The notes under the pieces: model-generated
Told to the model about the DNA's origin: nothing
Database searches by the model: none
The model's input: only the letters and a program-made list of their open reading frames with translations
Shown here: positions 25,235 to 33,741 of the stretch, one piece after another
How the letters are laid out: each line of letters starts with the position of its first letter
Numbering within the stretch: position 1 is the stretch's first letter
Source: Paeniglutamicibacter psychrophenolicus
Lineage (GTDB): Bacteria; Actinomycetota; Actinomycetes; Actinomycetales; Micrococcaceae
Direction of reading: 5' to 3'
Length of the DNA stretch: 64,000 nt
Assembly (NCBI RefSeq): GCF_017876575.1
Contig: NZ_JAGIOE010000001.1
Location: 868,001 to 932,000, forward strand
Made by a program: the position numbers and the translations under genes

Positions 25235-25295
25235 TTGATGGTCGGCCCCCTTGGTGATAAAGTTCATTTAGTGAACGAGCGTTCGCGATGCGAAC
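25235..25295 (+). promoter_or_regulatory. pcaF-IJ promoter with two PcaR-type operators
   Basis: TTGATG (25235-25240) and TAAAGT (25258-25263) are 17 bp apart and form a plausible promoter. Two perfect 15-bp inverted repeats follow: GTTCATTTAGTGAAC (25262-25276) and GTTCGCGATGCGAAC (25281-25295), centred 19 bp apart. They resemble the GTTCG-centred 15-bp sites known for PcaR/PobR-type IclR regulators. The first overlaps the -10. The regulator gene (28060) lies at the end of the same gene group. Confidence 0.7.
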
Positions 25296-25325
25296 ATATA
25301 GATCAGGAAGCCGGGACCAGACACC

Positions 25326-26537
25326 ATGCAGCAGGCGTACCTCTACGACGCGATCCGCACCCCCTTCGGCAAGATCGGCGGAAGCCTCTCCGCCCACCGC
25401 CCCGACGACCTGGCCGCGCACGTGGTCCGCGAGCTCGTCGCCCGCGCCCCGCAACTTGATCCCGCCTCCATCGACGAATCGATCTTCGGCAACGCCAACG
25501 GCGCCGGCGAGGAAAACCGCAACGTGGCACGCATGGCCACCCTGCTGGCCGGCCTGCCCACCTCGCTGCCCGGCACCACCATGAACCGCCTCTGCGGCTC
25601 CTCGCTGGACGCCGCCATTGCCGCTTCCCGCCAGGTCAACACAGAGGATGCCGACCTGGTCCTGGTTGGCGGCGTCGAATCCATGAGCCGCGCCCCGTGG
25701 GTGCTGCCCAAGACCGACCGCCCCTTCCCGATGGCCAACCTCGAGCTGGCCAACACCACCCTGGGCTGGCGCCTGGTCAACCCCGCCATGCCTAGTCAGT
25801 GGACCGTCTCCCTGGGCGAAGCCACCGAGCAGCTGCGTGAAAAGTACGAGGTCACCCGCGAGGACCAGGACGAATTCGCCGCACTTTCGCACACCCTGGC
25901 CTCCGCTGCCTGGGCCGACGGCAAGTACGACAACCTGGTGGTCTCCGTGCCCCCCGCCAACAAGCGCGGCACCGAAGTGACCATGGATGAAACCATCCGC
26001 CCCGGCACGACCGCCGAGACCCTGGCCGGGCTGCGCACCGTCTTCCGCGACGCCGCCACCGGAACCGTTACCGCCGGCAACGCCTCGCCGATGAACGACG
26101 GCGCCTCCGCCGCCTTCATCGGTTCCGAGCGCGGCGGCGAACTGCTGGGCGCGGCCCCGCTGGCCCGCATCGCCGGACGAGCCTCCTCCGCCCTGGATCC
26201 GCAGTACTTCGGGTTCGCCCCGGTCGAGGCCGCCAACAAGGCTCTGGCCAAGGCCGGCATCAGCTGGTCGGACGTTGCCGCGGTCGAGCTCAACGAGGCC
26301 TTCGCCGCCCAGTCGCTGGCCTGCATCCGCGCCTGGGACATCGACGAGAAAATCGTGAACGCCTGGGGCGGCGCGCTGTCCATCGGCCACCCGCTGGGCG
26401 CCTCCGGCCTGCGCATCCTGGGTACCCTCGCCCGCCGCCTGCAGGAGAACAACCAGCGCTGGGGCGTCGCGGCGATCTGCATCGGCGTCGGCCAGGGACT
26501 GGCCGTCGTGCTGGAAAACCCGAACGCCACCGCCTAA
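25326..26537 (+). CDS. pcaF: 3-oxoadipyl-CoA thiolase
   Basis: A thiolase of 403 aa that cleaves 3-oxoadipyl-CoA to succinyl-CoA and acetyl-CoA. The nucleophile cysteine is in TTMNRLCGSSLDAAIA near residue 90. AVELNEAFAAQSLA carries the NEAF motif. The histidine is in GHPLGASGLRILG near 360, and the second cysteine is in AAICIGVGQG near 390. Both catalytic cysteines and the histidine are present. It is followed by pcaI and pcaJ on the same strand, which fixes the assignment within the otherwise broad thiolase family. Confidence 0.9.
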   Translation: MQQAYLYDAIRTPFGKIGGSLSAHRPDDLAAHVVRELVARAPQLDPASIDESIFGNANGAGEENRNVARMATLLAGLPTSLPGTTMNRLCGSSLDAAIAASRQVNTEDADLVLVGGVESMSRAPWVLPKTDRPFPMANLELANTTLGWRLVNPAMPSQWTVSLGEATEQLREKYEVTREDQDEFAALSHTLASAAWADGKYDNLVVSVPPANKRGTEVTMDETIRPGTTAETLAGLRTVFRDAATGTVTAGNASPMNDGASAAFIGSERGGELLGAAPLARIAGRASSALDPQYFGFAPVEAANKALAKAGISWSDVAAVELNEAFAAQSLACIRAWDIDEKIVNAWGGALSIGHPLGASGLRILGTLARRLQENNQRWGVAAICIGVGQGLAVVLENPNATA

Positions 26538-26599
26538 GCACCCTCGGGGGAATTGAACCCCCATCCCCCTGACACCAAGACTTAAGGAGAGAACCACCA

Positions 26600-27271
26600 A
26601 TGGCACCACGCATTGCCACCACGGCCGCAGAGGCCGTGGCCAACATCCACGACTCGTCCACCATCCTGATCGGCGGCTTCGGCAACGCCGGGCAGCCCAT
26701 GGAACTGATCGACGCACTCATGGATTGCGGCGCCAAGGACCTGACGGTCATCAACAACAACGCCGGACAGGCCGACGCCGGCCTGGCGCTGCTGATCAAG
26801 GAACGCCGCGTCTCCAAGATCATCTGCTCCTTCCCGCGCCAGTCCGACTCCTGGCACTTCGATGAGGCCTACCGCGCCGGGGAAATCGAGCTGGAGCTGG
26901 TCCCGCAGGGCAACCTCGCCGAGCGCATCCGCGCCGCCGGCGCGGGTATCGGCGGGTTCTTCACGCCCACCGGCTACGGCACGTTGCTGGCCGAGGGCAA
27001 GGAAACCCGCGTCATTGACGGCAAGGGCTATGTGCTCGAAAGCCCCATCCACGCCGACTTCGCCCTGATCAAGGCCTTCAAGGCCGACACCCACGGCAAC
27101 CTGGTCTACCGCAAGACCGCGCGGAACTTCGGTCCGATCATGGCCTCGGCGGCCAAGTCCGCGATCGTCCAGGTCGATGAGATCGTCGAAACCGGAAAGC
27201 TTGATCCGGAGGTCGTGGTGACCCCGGGAATCTACGTCAACACCCTTGTGGCACTGGGAGGCAACAACTAA
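26600..27271 (+). CDS. pcaI: 3-oxoadipate CoA-transferase, subunit A
   Basis: The alpha subunit (223 aa) of the succinyl-CoA:3-oxoadipate CoA-transferase. The glycine-rich oxyanion motif ILIGGFGNAGQPMELIDAL is near residue 25, and IGGFFTPTGYGTLLAEGKE near 115 matches the family. AAGGAG stands before the ATG. TAATG overlap with pcaJ gives translational coupling. The SCOT family also contains acetoacetate and butyrate transferases. The pcaF/pcaR context decides for 3-oxoadipate. Confidence 0.9.
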   Translation: MAPRIATTAAEAVANIHDSSTILIGGFGNAGQPMELIDALMDCGAKDLTVINNNAGQADAGLALLIKERRVSKIICSFPRQSDSWHFDEAYRAGEIELELVPQGNLAERIRAAGAGIGGFFTPTGYGTLLAEGKETRVIDGKGYVLESPIHADFALIKAFKADTHGNLVYRKTARNFGPIMASAAKSAIVQVDEIVETGKLDPEVVVTPGIYVNTLVALGGNN

Positions 27272-27942
27272 TGAGCACCGAAACCAGCACCTTCACCACC
27301 ACCGACGCGGCACTGACCCGCGACGAGATGGCGGCCCTGGTCGCCGCGGACATCCCGGCGGGCGCCTTCGTGAACCTGGGCATCGGCCAGCCGACCAACG
27401 TCTCCAACTACCTGACCGCGGATCAGGGCGTCACCCTGCACACCGAGAACGGCATGCTGGGCATGGGTCCGGTCGCCACCGGCGATGACATCGACGAGGA
27501 CCTGATCAACGCCGGCAAGATCCCGGTCACCGAGCTGCCCGGTGCCAGCTACTTCCACCACGCGGACTCGTTCGCGATGATGCGTGGCGGGCACCTGGAT
27601 GTCTGCGTGCTCGGGGCCTTCCAGGTCTCCGGCGCGGGCGACCTGGCCAACTGGCACACCGGCGCGCCGGGCGCGATCCCGGCCGTGGGCGGGGCCATGG
27701 ACCTGGCCATCGGCGCCAAGTCCACCTGGGTCATGATGGGCCTGTTCACCAAGACCGGCGAATCCAAGCTGGTTCAGGCGCTTTCCTACCCGGTCACCGG
27801 GCTCGGCTGCGTCTCGCGCATCTACACCGAAGCGGCCATCTTCGAGCTGGCCGGCGGCAACGTGACCGTGCGCTCCACGCACGGGATTTCCTTCGAGGAG
27901 CTCGCCGAGCGCCTGCCGGTGGAATTGGTCCGCGCCGCATAG
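27271..27942 (+). CDS. pcaJ: 3-oxoadipate CoA-transferase, subunit B
   Basis: The beta subunit (223 aa), bearing the catalytic glutamate in HTENGMLGMGPV near residue 53, which forms the glutamyl-CoA thioester. GAFVNLGIGQPTNVSNYL and MRGGHLDVCVLGAFQVS are further family signatures. The ATG shares one base with the pcaI stop. With PcaI it activates 3-oxoadipate for PcaF. A hairpin at 27956-27993 separates it from pcaR. Confidence 0.9.
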   Translation: MSTETSTFTTTDAALTRDEMAALVAADIPAGAFVNLGIGQPTNVSNYLTADQGVTLHTENGMLGMGPVATGDDIDEDLINAGKIPVTELPGASYFHHADSFAMMRGGHLDVCVLGAFQVSGAGDLANWHTGAPGAIPAVGGAMDLAIGAKSTWVMMGLFTKTGESKLVQALSYPVTGLGCVSRIYTEAAIFELAGGNVTVRSTHGISFEELAERLPVELVRAA

Positions 27943-27955
27943 GCAGTAGATTTGA

Positions 27956-27993
27956 GGGTGCGGCACCGGGCTTTCGCGTCGGGCGCCGCACCC
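27956..27993 (+). terminator. Stem-loop between pcaJ and pcaR
   Basis: GGGTGCGGC (27956-27964) pairs perfectly with GCCGCACCC (27985-27993) around a 20-base loop, starting 13 bp after the pcaJ stop. It probably terminates, or partly attenuates, the pcaFIJ transcript before pcaR. Confidence 0.6.
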
Positions 27994-28059
27994 GCTGCCC
28001 GCGCACACCCGTCCGCGGGCACGATCATGTGTCGGCAGAAGACGTAGGAGCAAGAACAG

Positions 28060-28857
28060 ATGAGCCAGGAAACCGGCACCCCGTCCGCGGGCGGATCCAA
28101 CTCGGTCCAGTCCCTGGCCCGCGGCCTGGATGTCATCTGCGCCTTCGACGCCGAGCACCCCTCGATGACCCTCAGCGAGGTCGCCAAGCGCGTGGACCTT
28201 TCCCGGGCCACCTCCCGCCGCTTCCTGCTGACCCTGCAGGAATTGGGCTACGTGCGTTCGGACGGCAAGTTCTTCGAACTCACTTCCAAGGTCCTGCAGC
28301 TGGGCTACTCCTATCTCTCCAGCGCCACGCTGCCCCAGCTGATGGAACCGGTGCTCGAGGAACTCTCCTCGAAGGTCCACGAGTCGGCTTCGGCCTCGGT
28401 GCTCGAGGGGGCGGAAATCCTTTACATCGCCCGGGTGCACACCCGCTCGATCATGCGCGTGGGGATCTCGGTGGGCACCAGGTTCCCGGCGACCACCACC
28501 TCGATGGGCCGCGTGCTGCTGGCCTACCAGGCCCCCGGGGTGCTGGAGAAGCTGTTGGAAGGCGGCATCCCGAACCCGACCGGGCACGGCATCAACACCG
28601 TGGAGAAGCTGCGCTCCGAACTTGAGCACGTGCGCGCCCAGGGCTACGCGATCGTTGACCAGGAACTTGCGATCGGGCTGCGCTCGGTCGCCGTCCCGGT
28701 GTTCAGCCCGGACGGCAGCATTGCCGCTGCCATGAACGTGTCCATGAGCGTGGGCCCGGCGTCGCACACCGGTGCGCAGGAGGCGGCCGCGGCGGTGCTT
28801 CCGGCGCTGCAGAAGGCCGCGGCCCAGGTCCAGGCCGCGCTGGCCGCGAGCCGCTAG
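28060..28857 (+). CDS. pcaR: IclR-family regulator PcaR
   Basis: An IclR regulator (265 aa) matching PcaR/PobR/PcaU-type proteins. The winged helix is SVQSLARGLDVICAFDAEHP, then LSEVAKRVDLSRATSRRFLLTLQELGY. The effector domain includes ESASASVLEGAEILYIARV and RVGISVGTRFPATTTSMGRVLLAY, which are typical of the subfamily binding pathway acids such as 3-oxoadipate or protocatechuate. It lies after pcaFIJ, whose promoter carries two matching inverted repeats. The stop overlaps the convergent oxidase gene by 4 bp. Confidence 0.85.
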   Translation: MSQETGTPSAGGSNSVQSLARGLDVICAFDAEHPSMTLSEVAKRVDLSRATSRRFLLTLQELGYVRSDGKFFELTSKVLQLGYSYLSSATLPQLMEPVLEELSSKVHESASASVLEGAEILYIARVHTRSIMRVGISVGTRFPATTTSMGRVLLAYQAPGVLEKLLEGGIPNPTGHGINTVEKLRSELEHVRAQGYAIVDQELAIGLRSVAVPVFSPDGSIAAAMNVSMSVGPASHTGAQEAAAAVLPALQKAAAQVQAALAASR

Positions 28858-30035
28858 AGGACGCTGCCCGGGTTCCTGGCGAACGCGGGCGCGAGCACCG
28901 AATCGCCGATGGTGCGCCCGGCGGCGAACTTCACCGGGGCCGGCCCGCTGCCGTCGGCCAGGTCGGCAAGGATCCGTCCGATGACCGGGGTGAACTTGAA
29001 CCCGTGCCCGGAGAACCCGGCGCCAATGGTCAGCGGACCGATGCGGTCGAGGATGAAGTCCTCGTCCGGGGTGTTGGTGTAGGTGCAGCTGATTTCGGTG
29101 AAGGAATCCGCGTCGACGCCCGGCAGCCACTCCCGCGCATAGTCCTGCAGGGCGCGCAGCTGCTTCGGTTCGGAGGCGAAGCTGCGTGCATCGGGGTGCG
29201 TCGGCGCTCCCGTCCCGTGCCAACCGGCCTTGATCCCCTCGCCGGGCGTGGACATTCCGTAGACCGGTGAATAGGCGTGCTCGAACCCGGGGGAGCCGGG
29301 AACCAGGGTGTGGTTGAAGCCCGGCCACACGGTGTCCGCATCCAGCGGGGCAAAGTGCACCGGCTGTTCCTGGGTGACGCGCAGGGCAGGCAGCCGCACC
29401 GAGCCGGGCAGCAGGTGGCGTGTCCAGGCACCCGCGGTGACCACGATGCTTCTGGCCTCAACGGTTTCGGTGCCGGCGGCGGATTCCAGGACCAGACGCA
29501 CCCGGTCATCCCCAAGAACCTTCATCTGAACCACGCGCACCCCGTGGCGGATCCGGGCGCCGTGGTCGGCGGCCACGCGCTGGAAGCTCGGCAGGGCGAG
29601 GTCGGGGTTCAGCTGCCCGCCGTCGGGCATGTGCAGCGCGGGGCCGGCGAAGCGGATGCCGCTCCAACGCCCGGTCGCCTGCGCCGCGGAGAGCTCCTCG
29701 GCGCGGATGCCGGCGGCCGAGAGCGCGGCGAGCACCCGTGCCTGTTCCGCGGGGGCGCCGTGGTTGACGATCCCGGTGCGGGCCACCTGGGCCTCGCCGC
29801 TCTGGGCACCGAGCCGATCCCACAACTCGAGTGCCTCGGCGAGCATCGAGACGTACACGGGGTCGGCGTAGCCGAGATTCAGGTTCCGGGTGGTGCCGTG
29901 GGACGCGCCCAGCACATGCCCGGGCTCGAACTGCTCGAGCAAGGTGACCTCGCGGCCGCGGGTGGCCAGCGCCCATGCGGTGGCCGATCCCATCGCCCCG
30001 CCGCCGACGACGAGAGTGTCCAACCGTGCAACCAT
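28854..30035 (-). CDS. Sarcosine oxidase-like FAD amine oxidase
   Basis: A DAO-fold flavoenzyme (393 aa), the length of monomeric sarcosine oxidase and N-methyltryptophan oxidase (SolA). The ADP-binding motif LVVGGGAMGSATAWALA is at residues 8-24. GASHGTTRNLNLGYADPVYVS near 45 contains the arginine/histidine pair of this group. The cysteine that carries covalent flavin in relatives is present in SCTYTNTPDEDFILD near 315. The end has GAGFSGHGFKFTPVIG. The start MVARLDTLVVGGG at 30035 is preceded by AAGGGG. The N-methyl amine substrate is not certain. It is divergent from the MHS transporter at 30332. Confidence 0.82.
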   Translation of the reverse strand: MVARLDTLVVGGGAMGSATAWALATRGREVTLLEQFEPGHVLGASHGTTRNLNLGYADPVYVSMLAEALELWDRLGAQSGEAQVARTGIVNHGAPAEQARVLAALSAAGIRAEELSAAQATGRWSGIRFAGPALHMPDGGQLNPDLALPSFQRVAADHGARIRHGVRVVQMKVLGDDRVRLVLESAAGTETVEARSIVVTAGAWTRHLLPGSVRLPALRVTQEQPVHFAPLDADTVWPGFNHTLVPGSPGFEHAYSPVYGMSTPGEGIKAGWHGTGAPTHPDARSFASEPKQLRALQDYAREWLPGVDADSFTEISCTYTNTPDEDFILDRIGPLTIGAGFSGHGFKFTPVIGRILADLADGSGPAPVKFAAGRTIGDSVLAPAFARNPGSVL

Positions 30036-30331
30036 GCGTTGTGCCCCTTCAGGAAGAATCTCGTTCGAGTCTAGGCGATGCCTCACTGCCGGTATTTGCG
30101 AAACAAAGCGTGACTTGGGCGTTAGGTGCTTCTGGAACCGAAGTTGAAACGCGGTGGTCGGCCGGTGTCCCGGACATGCAGCGTGCATTGCCGCACGAGG
30201 CGTGTGCACAAACGGCTGTCCGAGATACCAATAGAAACCCTTCACGATTTCTGTGATCCGAGTCATACTCATGGGGTGATCGGCAGGCGGCAATTGCCCC
30301 AGATGCCATCCATGGACCCGGGAGGTTGAAA
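30036..30331 (+). promoter_or_regulatory. Divergent intergenic region with a weak promoter
   Basis: This is a 296-bp space between two divergent genes. TTCACG (30241-30246) and CATACT (30264-30269) are 17 bp apart and could drive the MHS transporter gene. Its likely GTG start at 30332 follows GGGAGG. No coding sequence is recognisable here. Confidence 0.35.
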
Positions 30332-31729
30332 GTGGCTTCATCTCACTCCAGCAGCACCAGCATTCAGGAACGCAAGGGACTCAAGCGCGTCGTTGTCGCC
30401 TCGATGGCCGGTACGGTCGTCGAATGGTACGAATTCTTCTTGTATGCGACCGCGGCAACACTGGTCTTCAACAAGATCTTCTTCCCCGAAGCGGCCAATG
30501 AGCTGGACAACATCATCAAGGCGTTCCTGACATACGCCGTCGGCTTCATTGCCCGGCCCATCGGTGGCATCGTCTTTGGGCACTTCGGCGACAAGTACGG
30601 CCGCAAGCACCTGCTGCAGGTCGCCATCGTGCTGGTTGGCGTCACCACGTTCCTCATGGGCTGCCTGCCGACGTTCGATGCAATCGGCTATGCGGCACCG
30701 GTGCTGCTGGTCATCCTGCGCTTCTTCCAGGGCTTCGCGGTCGGTGGCGAATGGGGTGGAGCTGTCCTCCTCGTTGCCGAACATGCCCCCGACAAGGAAC
30801 GCGGGTTCTGGTCTTCCTGGCCGCAAGCCGCGGTCCCCGCGGGCAACCTGCTGGCGACCATCGTGCTGCTGGTGCTCTCGTACACCCTGTCGGAGGAAGC
30901 CTTCCTGGCCTGGGGCTGGCGCATCGGTTTCTGGCTCTCGGTGGTCATCGTGGCGGTGGGCTACTACGTGCGCACCCGGATCTCGGATGCCCCGATCTTC
31001 CAGGAGGCGAAGGCCGAGCTGGAGCAGAATGCCGAGGCCGGCTACGGTGTCGTCGAGGTCTTCCGCCGCTACCCGCGCGGCGTCTTCACCGCCATGGGAC
31101 TGCGGCTGGGCGAGAACATCCTCTACTACATGGTCGTGACGTTCTCCATCACGTACCTGAAGACGCAGCTGGACATGGAGACCTCCACGATCCTGATGCT
31201 CATGCTCGTCGCGCACGTGATCCACTTTGCCGTGGTTCCGGTGATCGGCCGCTACACGGACAGATTCGGCCGCCGGCCGGTGTATGCGTTGGGTGCGGCG
31301 TTGATGCTGGTGTGGGGATTTGTTGCCTTCCCGCTCTTCAACACGCAAAACGACTTCGTGATCCTGCTGACGATCATCGCCGGCCTGCTGGTCCACGGGC
31401 TGATGTATGCCGGACAGCCGGCCATCATGGCAGAGATGTTCCCGACCCGGATGCGCTATTCGGGGGTCTCGTTGGGTTACCAGGTCACCTCGATCGTCGC
31501 AGGCTCGATGGCCCCGATCATTGCCACGTTCCTGCTGAGCATCTACGGATCGTGGGTGCCGGTGGCCATCTACATCGGCATCGCGGCACTCATCACCCTG
31601 GTCGTCGTGTTCTTCATGCGTGAAACCAAGGGCATCTCGCTGCACGAGATCGATGAGATGGACCGCGCGCGGACCGTGGTCATCAACTCGGAGGCCGCCG
31701 AAGCCGCTGAACGCGAGGGCGTGAAGTAA
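30332..31729 (+). CDS. MFS transporter, metabolite:H+ symporter (MHS) type
   Basis: A 12-segment membrane transporter of about 465 aa in the ProP/ShiA/citrate (MHS) branch. SMAGTVVEWYEFFLYATAATL at residues 25-45 is a hallmark. FIARPIGGIVFGHFGDKYGRK near 75-95 carries the MFS loop motif, and GFAVGGEWGGAVLL near 135 is also MHS-typical. The substrate is a small acid or zwitterion and cannot be named. Start GTG 30332 is chosen, because GGGAGG lies six bases upstream; TTG 30326 would overlap that site. A very strong terminator follows. Confidence 0.85.
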   Translation: MASSHSSSTSIQERKGLKRVVVASMAGTVVEWYEFFLYATAATLVFNKIFFPEAANELDNIIKAFLTYAVGFIARPIGGIVFGHFGDKYGRKHLLQVAIVLVGVTTFLMGCLPTFDAIGYAAPVLLVILRFFQGFAVGGEWGGAVLLVAEHAPDKERGFWSSWPQAAVPAGNLLATIVLLVLSYTLSEEAFLAWGWRIGFWLSVVIVAVGYYVRTRISDAPIFQEAKAELEQNAEAGYGVVEVFRRYPRGVFTAMGLRLGENILYYMVVTFSITYLKTQLDMETSTILMLMLVAHVIHFAVVPVIGRYTDRFGRRPVYALGAALMLVWGFVAFPLFNTQNDFVILLTIIAGLLVHGLMYAGQPAIMAEMFPTRMRYSGVSLGYQVTSIVAGSMAPIIATFLLSIYGSWVPVAIYIGIAALITLVVVFFMRETKGISLHEIDEMDRARTVVINSEAAEAAEREGVK

Positions 31730-31753
31730 CCCCCCCGGTCCCGGGGGAGGCAT

Positions 31754-31797
31754 CAGGGGCCTGCGGGCACGGCAAGCGCCGTGCCCGCAGGCCCCTG
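31754..31797. terminator. Perfect 20-bp stem between MHS and LysR genes
   Basis: 31754-31773 pairs base for base with 31778-31797 around AAGC, starting with CAGGGGCCTGCGGG. The flanking genes are convergent, so the signal can serve both. No T-tract is visible. Confidence 0.75.
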
Positions 31798-31806
31798 TCC
31801 GTGGAA

Positions 31807-32694
31807 CTACGCGGCGGCCTGCCCCATGGCCGCAACGGCGGCCAGCACCGCCGGGTTGCGCAGCGACTCCTCCCGGCCCACCACCCAATAGGTGGCGGCA
31901 TACGCGTACTCGTGAGGCAGCAGGCGCACCAGGTCGGGCTCGAGATCGGCGAGGAAGTCCGGCAGGATGCCGATCCCGGCCGAGGCCTTGGTGGCGGCGA
32001 TGTGCGAGAACACGCTGGTGGAGGTGATGCCGCGGGCCATGGGTGGCAGGGCCTCCGTGGCGCTGTCCAGCTCGTCGATGGTCAGCGCGGATTCCACGTA
32101 GTAATTCAGGCGGTGGGAGACGAGCTGGGCGAGGTCGCGCGGTGCCTCGTGGTGGGAGAGGTAGTCGCGGGAGGCGTAGAGCCCGAGGTGGTAGGTCAGC
32201 AGCTCGGTGGCCACCGCCTTGTGCACGTGGGGCTTGCCCACCACCACCTCCAGGTCGACCCCGGACCGGGTCTGGCGTGCCCGTTGGGTGGCGCTCATGA
32301 GCTCGACCGCCAGCCGCGGGTGTTCGCGCTGAAGCGCGGCCATGGCCGGGGTGGCAAAGTGTGCGGCGAAGGCATCGGGCACGCCGATGCGCACGGTCCC
32401 GGCAAGCTCGCCGCTGGTGCGGGTTTCGGAGAGGCCCGTGACGGCCCGTTCGATGTCCTCGGCGGCGCCCAGGGCGCGCCGGCCCAGGTCGGTGACCTCC
32501 CAGCCGGAGGGCGTGCGCGTAAGCACACGGCCCCCCATGGCCTTTTCCAGGGCTGTAATGCGGCGCGAGACAGTTGAATGGTTGATTCCCAGGATGTCGG
32601 CGGCCGCGGTGTAGCGCCCGAGCCGCGCCACCGAAAGAAAGGTGATCAAGGATTCCAGGTGATGGTGGTCGATGCTTCGTTGCATGCCCACCAT
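31807..32694 (-). CDS. LysR-family transcriptional regulator
   Basis: An LTTR of about 295 aa. The winged helix is at the N-terminus (LESLITFLSVARLGRYTAAADILGINHSTVSRRITALEKAMGGRVL). The periplasmic-binding-type co-inducer domain starts at GTVRIGVPDAFAAHF. It is divergent from mmsB-mmsA, and a 16-bp inverted repeat directly abuts its start, as expected for an autoregulated LTTR controlling the neighbour. A co-inducer from valine or 3-hydroxyisobutyrate degradation is inferred. ATG 32694 or 32685 are both possible starts. Confidence 0.85.
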   Translation of the reverse strand: MVGMQRSIDHHHLESLITFLSVARLGRYTAAADILGINHSTVSRRITALEKAMGGRVLTRTPSGWEVTDLGRRALGAAEDIERAVTGLSETRTSGELAGTVRIGVPDAFAAHFATPAMAALQREHPRLAVELMSATQRARQTRSGVDLEVVVGKPHVHKAVATELLTYHLGLYASRDYLSHHEAPRDLAQLVSHRLNYYVESALTIDELDSATEALPPMARGITSTSVFSHIAATKASAGIGILPDFLADLEPDLVRLLPHEYAYAATYWVVGREESLRNPAVLAAVAAMGQAAA

Positions 32695-32710
32695 TGTGCG
32701 CTGACGCACA
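32695..32710. promoter_or_regulatory. Inverted repeat at the LysR start, candidate operator
   Basis: TGTGCGCTGACGCACA has perfect six-base arms around CTGA. It lies immediately upstream of the LysR ATG within the 124-bp divergent space to mmsB. Position and symmetry fit an LTTR recognition site. Confidence 0.55.
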
Positions 32711-32818
32711 TCAGTGGTGCAAATCTCGCCTCCTCTTGTGCATTGAACGCGAATGTCTTCGTTCGTAGTGTGGTGGTTATCACAGCTCGAAGGAGCGGAC
32801 CGACGCGCAGGAGGAATC

Positions 32819-33739
32819 ATGGCAGTTTACGGCTGGATCGGACTAGGAAACATGGGCGGCCCCATGACCGCGAACCTGGTGGAGGCAGGGCACCAGGTCA
32901 AGGGCTTCGACTTGGACCCCGCCGCATGCGACGCAGCGAAGGCGCAGGGCGTCGAGATCGTTGGCTCCATCGCCGAGGCCGTCCAGGGATCCGATGCGGT
33001 GTTCACGATGCTGCCCAAGGGCGAACACGTCCGCAGCGTCTACGAAGGGGACGCGGGGATCTGGGCGCATGCCACGGCGCAGACGCTACTGCTGGACAGC
33101 TCGACGGTCGACATCGAGACCTCCCGCTTCTGCCACGAAGGCTCCCTCGAACGCGGACTGAAATTCGTTGACGCCCCGGTCTCCGGAGGAATCTCCGGCG
33201 CCGCGGCGGCAACCCTGGCCTTCATGGTCGGGGGACTGCCGGAGCACACCGCCGAGGCCGTGGAACACATCAAGCCGCTGGCGGGCAAAACCATCGTGGC
33301 CGGCGGGGCGACGTCCGGAATCGCCGCAAAAATCTGCAACAACATGATGCTCTTCATCGACCTGATGGCCTCGGCCGAGGGCTCCCAGCTGGCCCAGAAG
33401 CTCGGACTGGATCCCAAGGTCTTCTGGGAAATCGCCTCCGTCTCCTCGGGCCGCTCCTGGGCGCAGCAGACCTGGTACCCGGTGCCCGGGGTCATCGAGA
33501 CCTCCGCCGCCGACAACAACTTCGACGCCACGTTCCGCGTGGACCTGGCCCGCAAGGACATCGGCCTGGCCCTGGACGCGGGTGTCATGACCGGGGTCAA
33601 GCTCCCCGCCGCAGCACTGGCCCGCGAACACTTCGACGCACTGATCGCCGAGGGGCTCGGCGCGAAGGACTGTTCCCTGATCGTCAAGAACGTATCCCCC
33701 GACGGCACCGTTGCCGGCTACCAGCAGGAGAAGAACTGA
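32819..33739 (+). CDS. mmsB: 3-hydroxyisobutyrate dehydrogenase
   Basis: A beta-hydroxyacid dehydrogenase (306 aa) oxidising 3-hydroxyisobutyrate to methylmalonate semialdehyde with NAD+. The Rossmann motif GWIGLGNMGGPMTANL is at residues 5-20. The substrate-binding DAPVSGGISGAAAATLAFMVGG is near 120, and the catalytic lysine is in GIAAKICNNMML near 170. AGGAGG precedes ATG 32819. mmsA follows after 2 bp and consumes the product, which confirms the valine branch. Confidence 0.92.
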   Translation: MAVYGWIGLGNMGGPMTANLVEAGHQVKGFDLDPAACDAAKAQGVEIVGSIAEAVQGSDAVFTMLPKGEHVRSVYEGDAGIWAHATAQTLLLDSSTVDIETSRFCHEGSLERGLKFVDAPVSGGISGAAAATLAFMVGGLPEHTAEAVEHIKPLAGKTIVAGGATSGIAAKICNNMMLFIDLMASAEGSQLAQKLGLDPKVFWEIASVSSGRSWAQQTWYPVPGVIETSAADNNFDATFRVDLARKDIGLALDAGVMTGVKLPAAALAREHFDALIAEGLGAKDCSLIVKNVSPDGTVAGYQQEKN

Positions 33740-33741
33740 CC

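Noticed and set aside
24960-26717. Minus-strand frame of 585 codons opposite pcaF
   Set aside because: Glycine-rich antisense shadow of a gene with intact thiolase residues.
27268-29328. Minus-strand frame of 686 codons across pcaJ, pcaR and the oxidase
   Set aside because: It runs antisense to two certain genes and out of frame with the oxidase; no recognisable motif.
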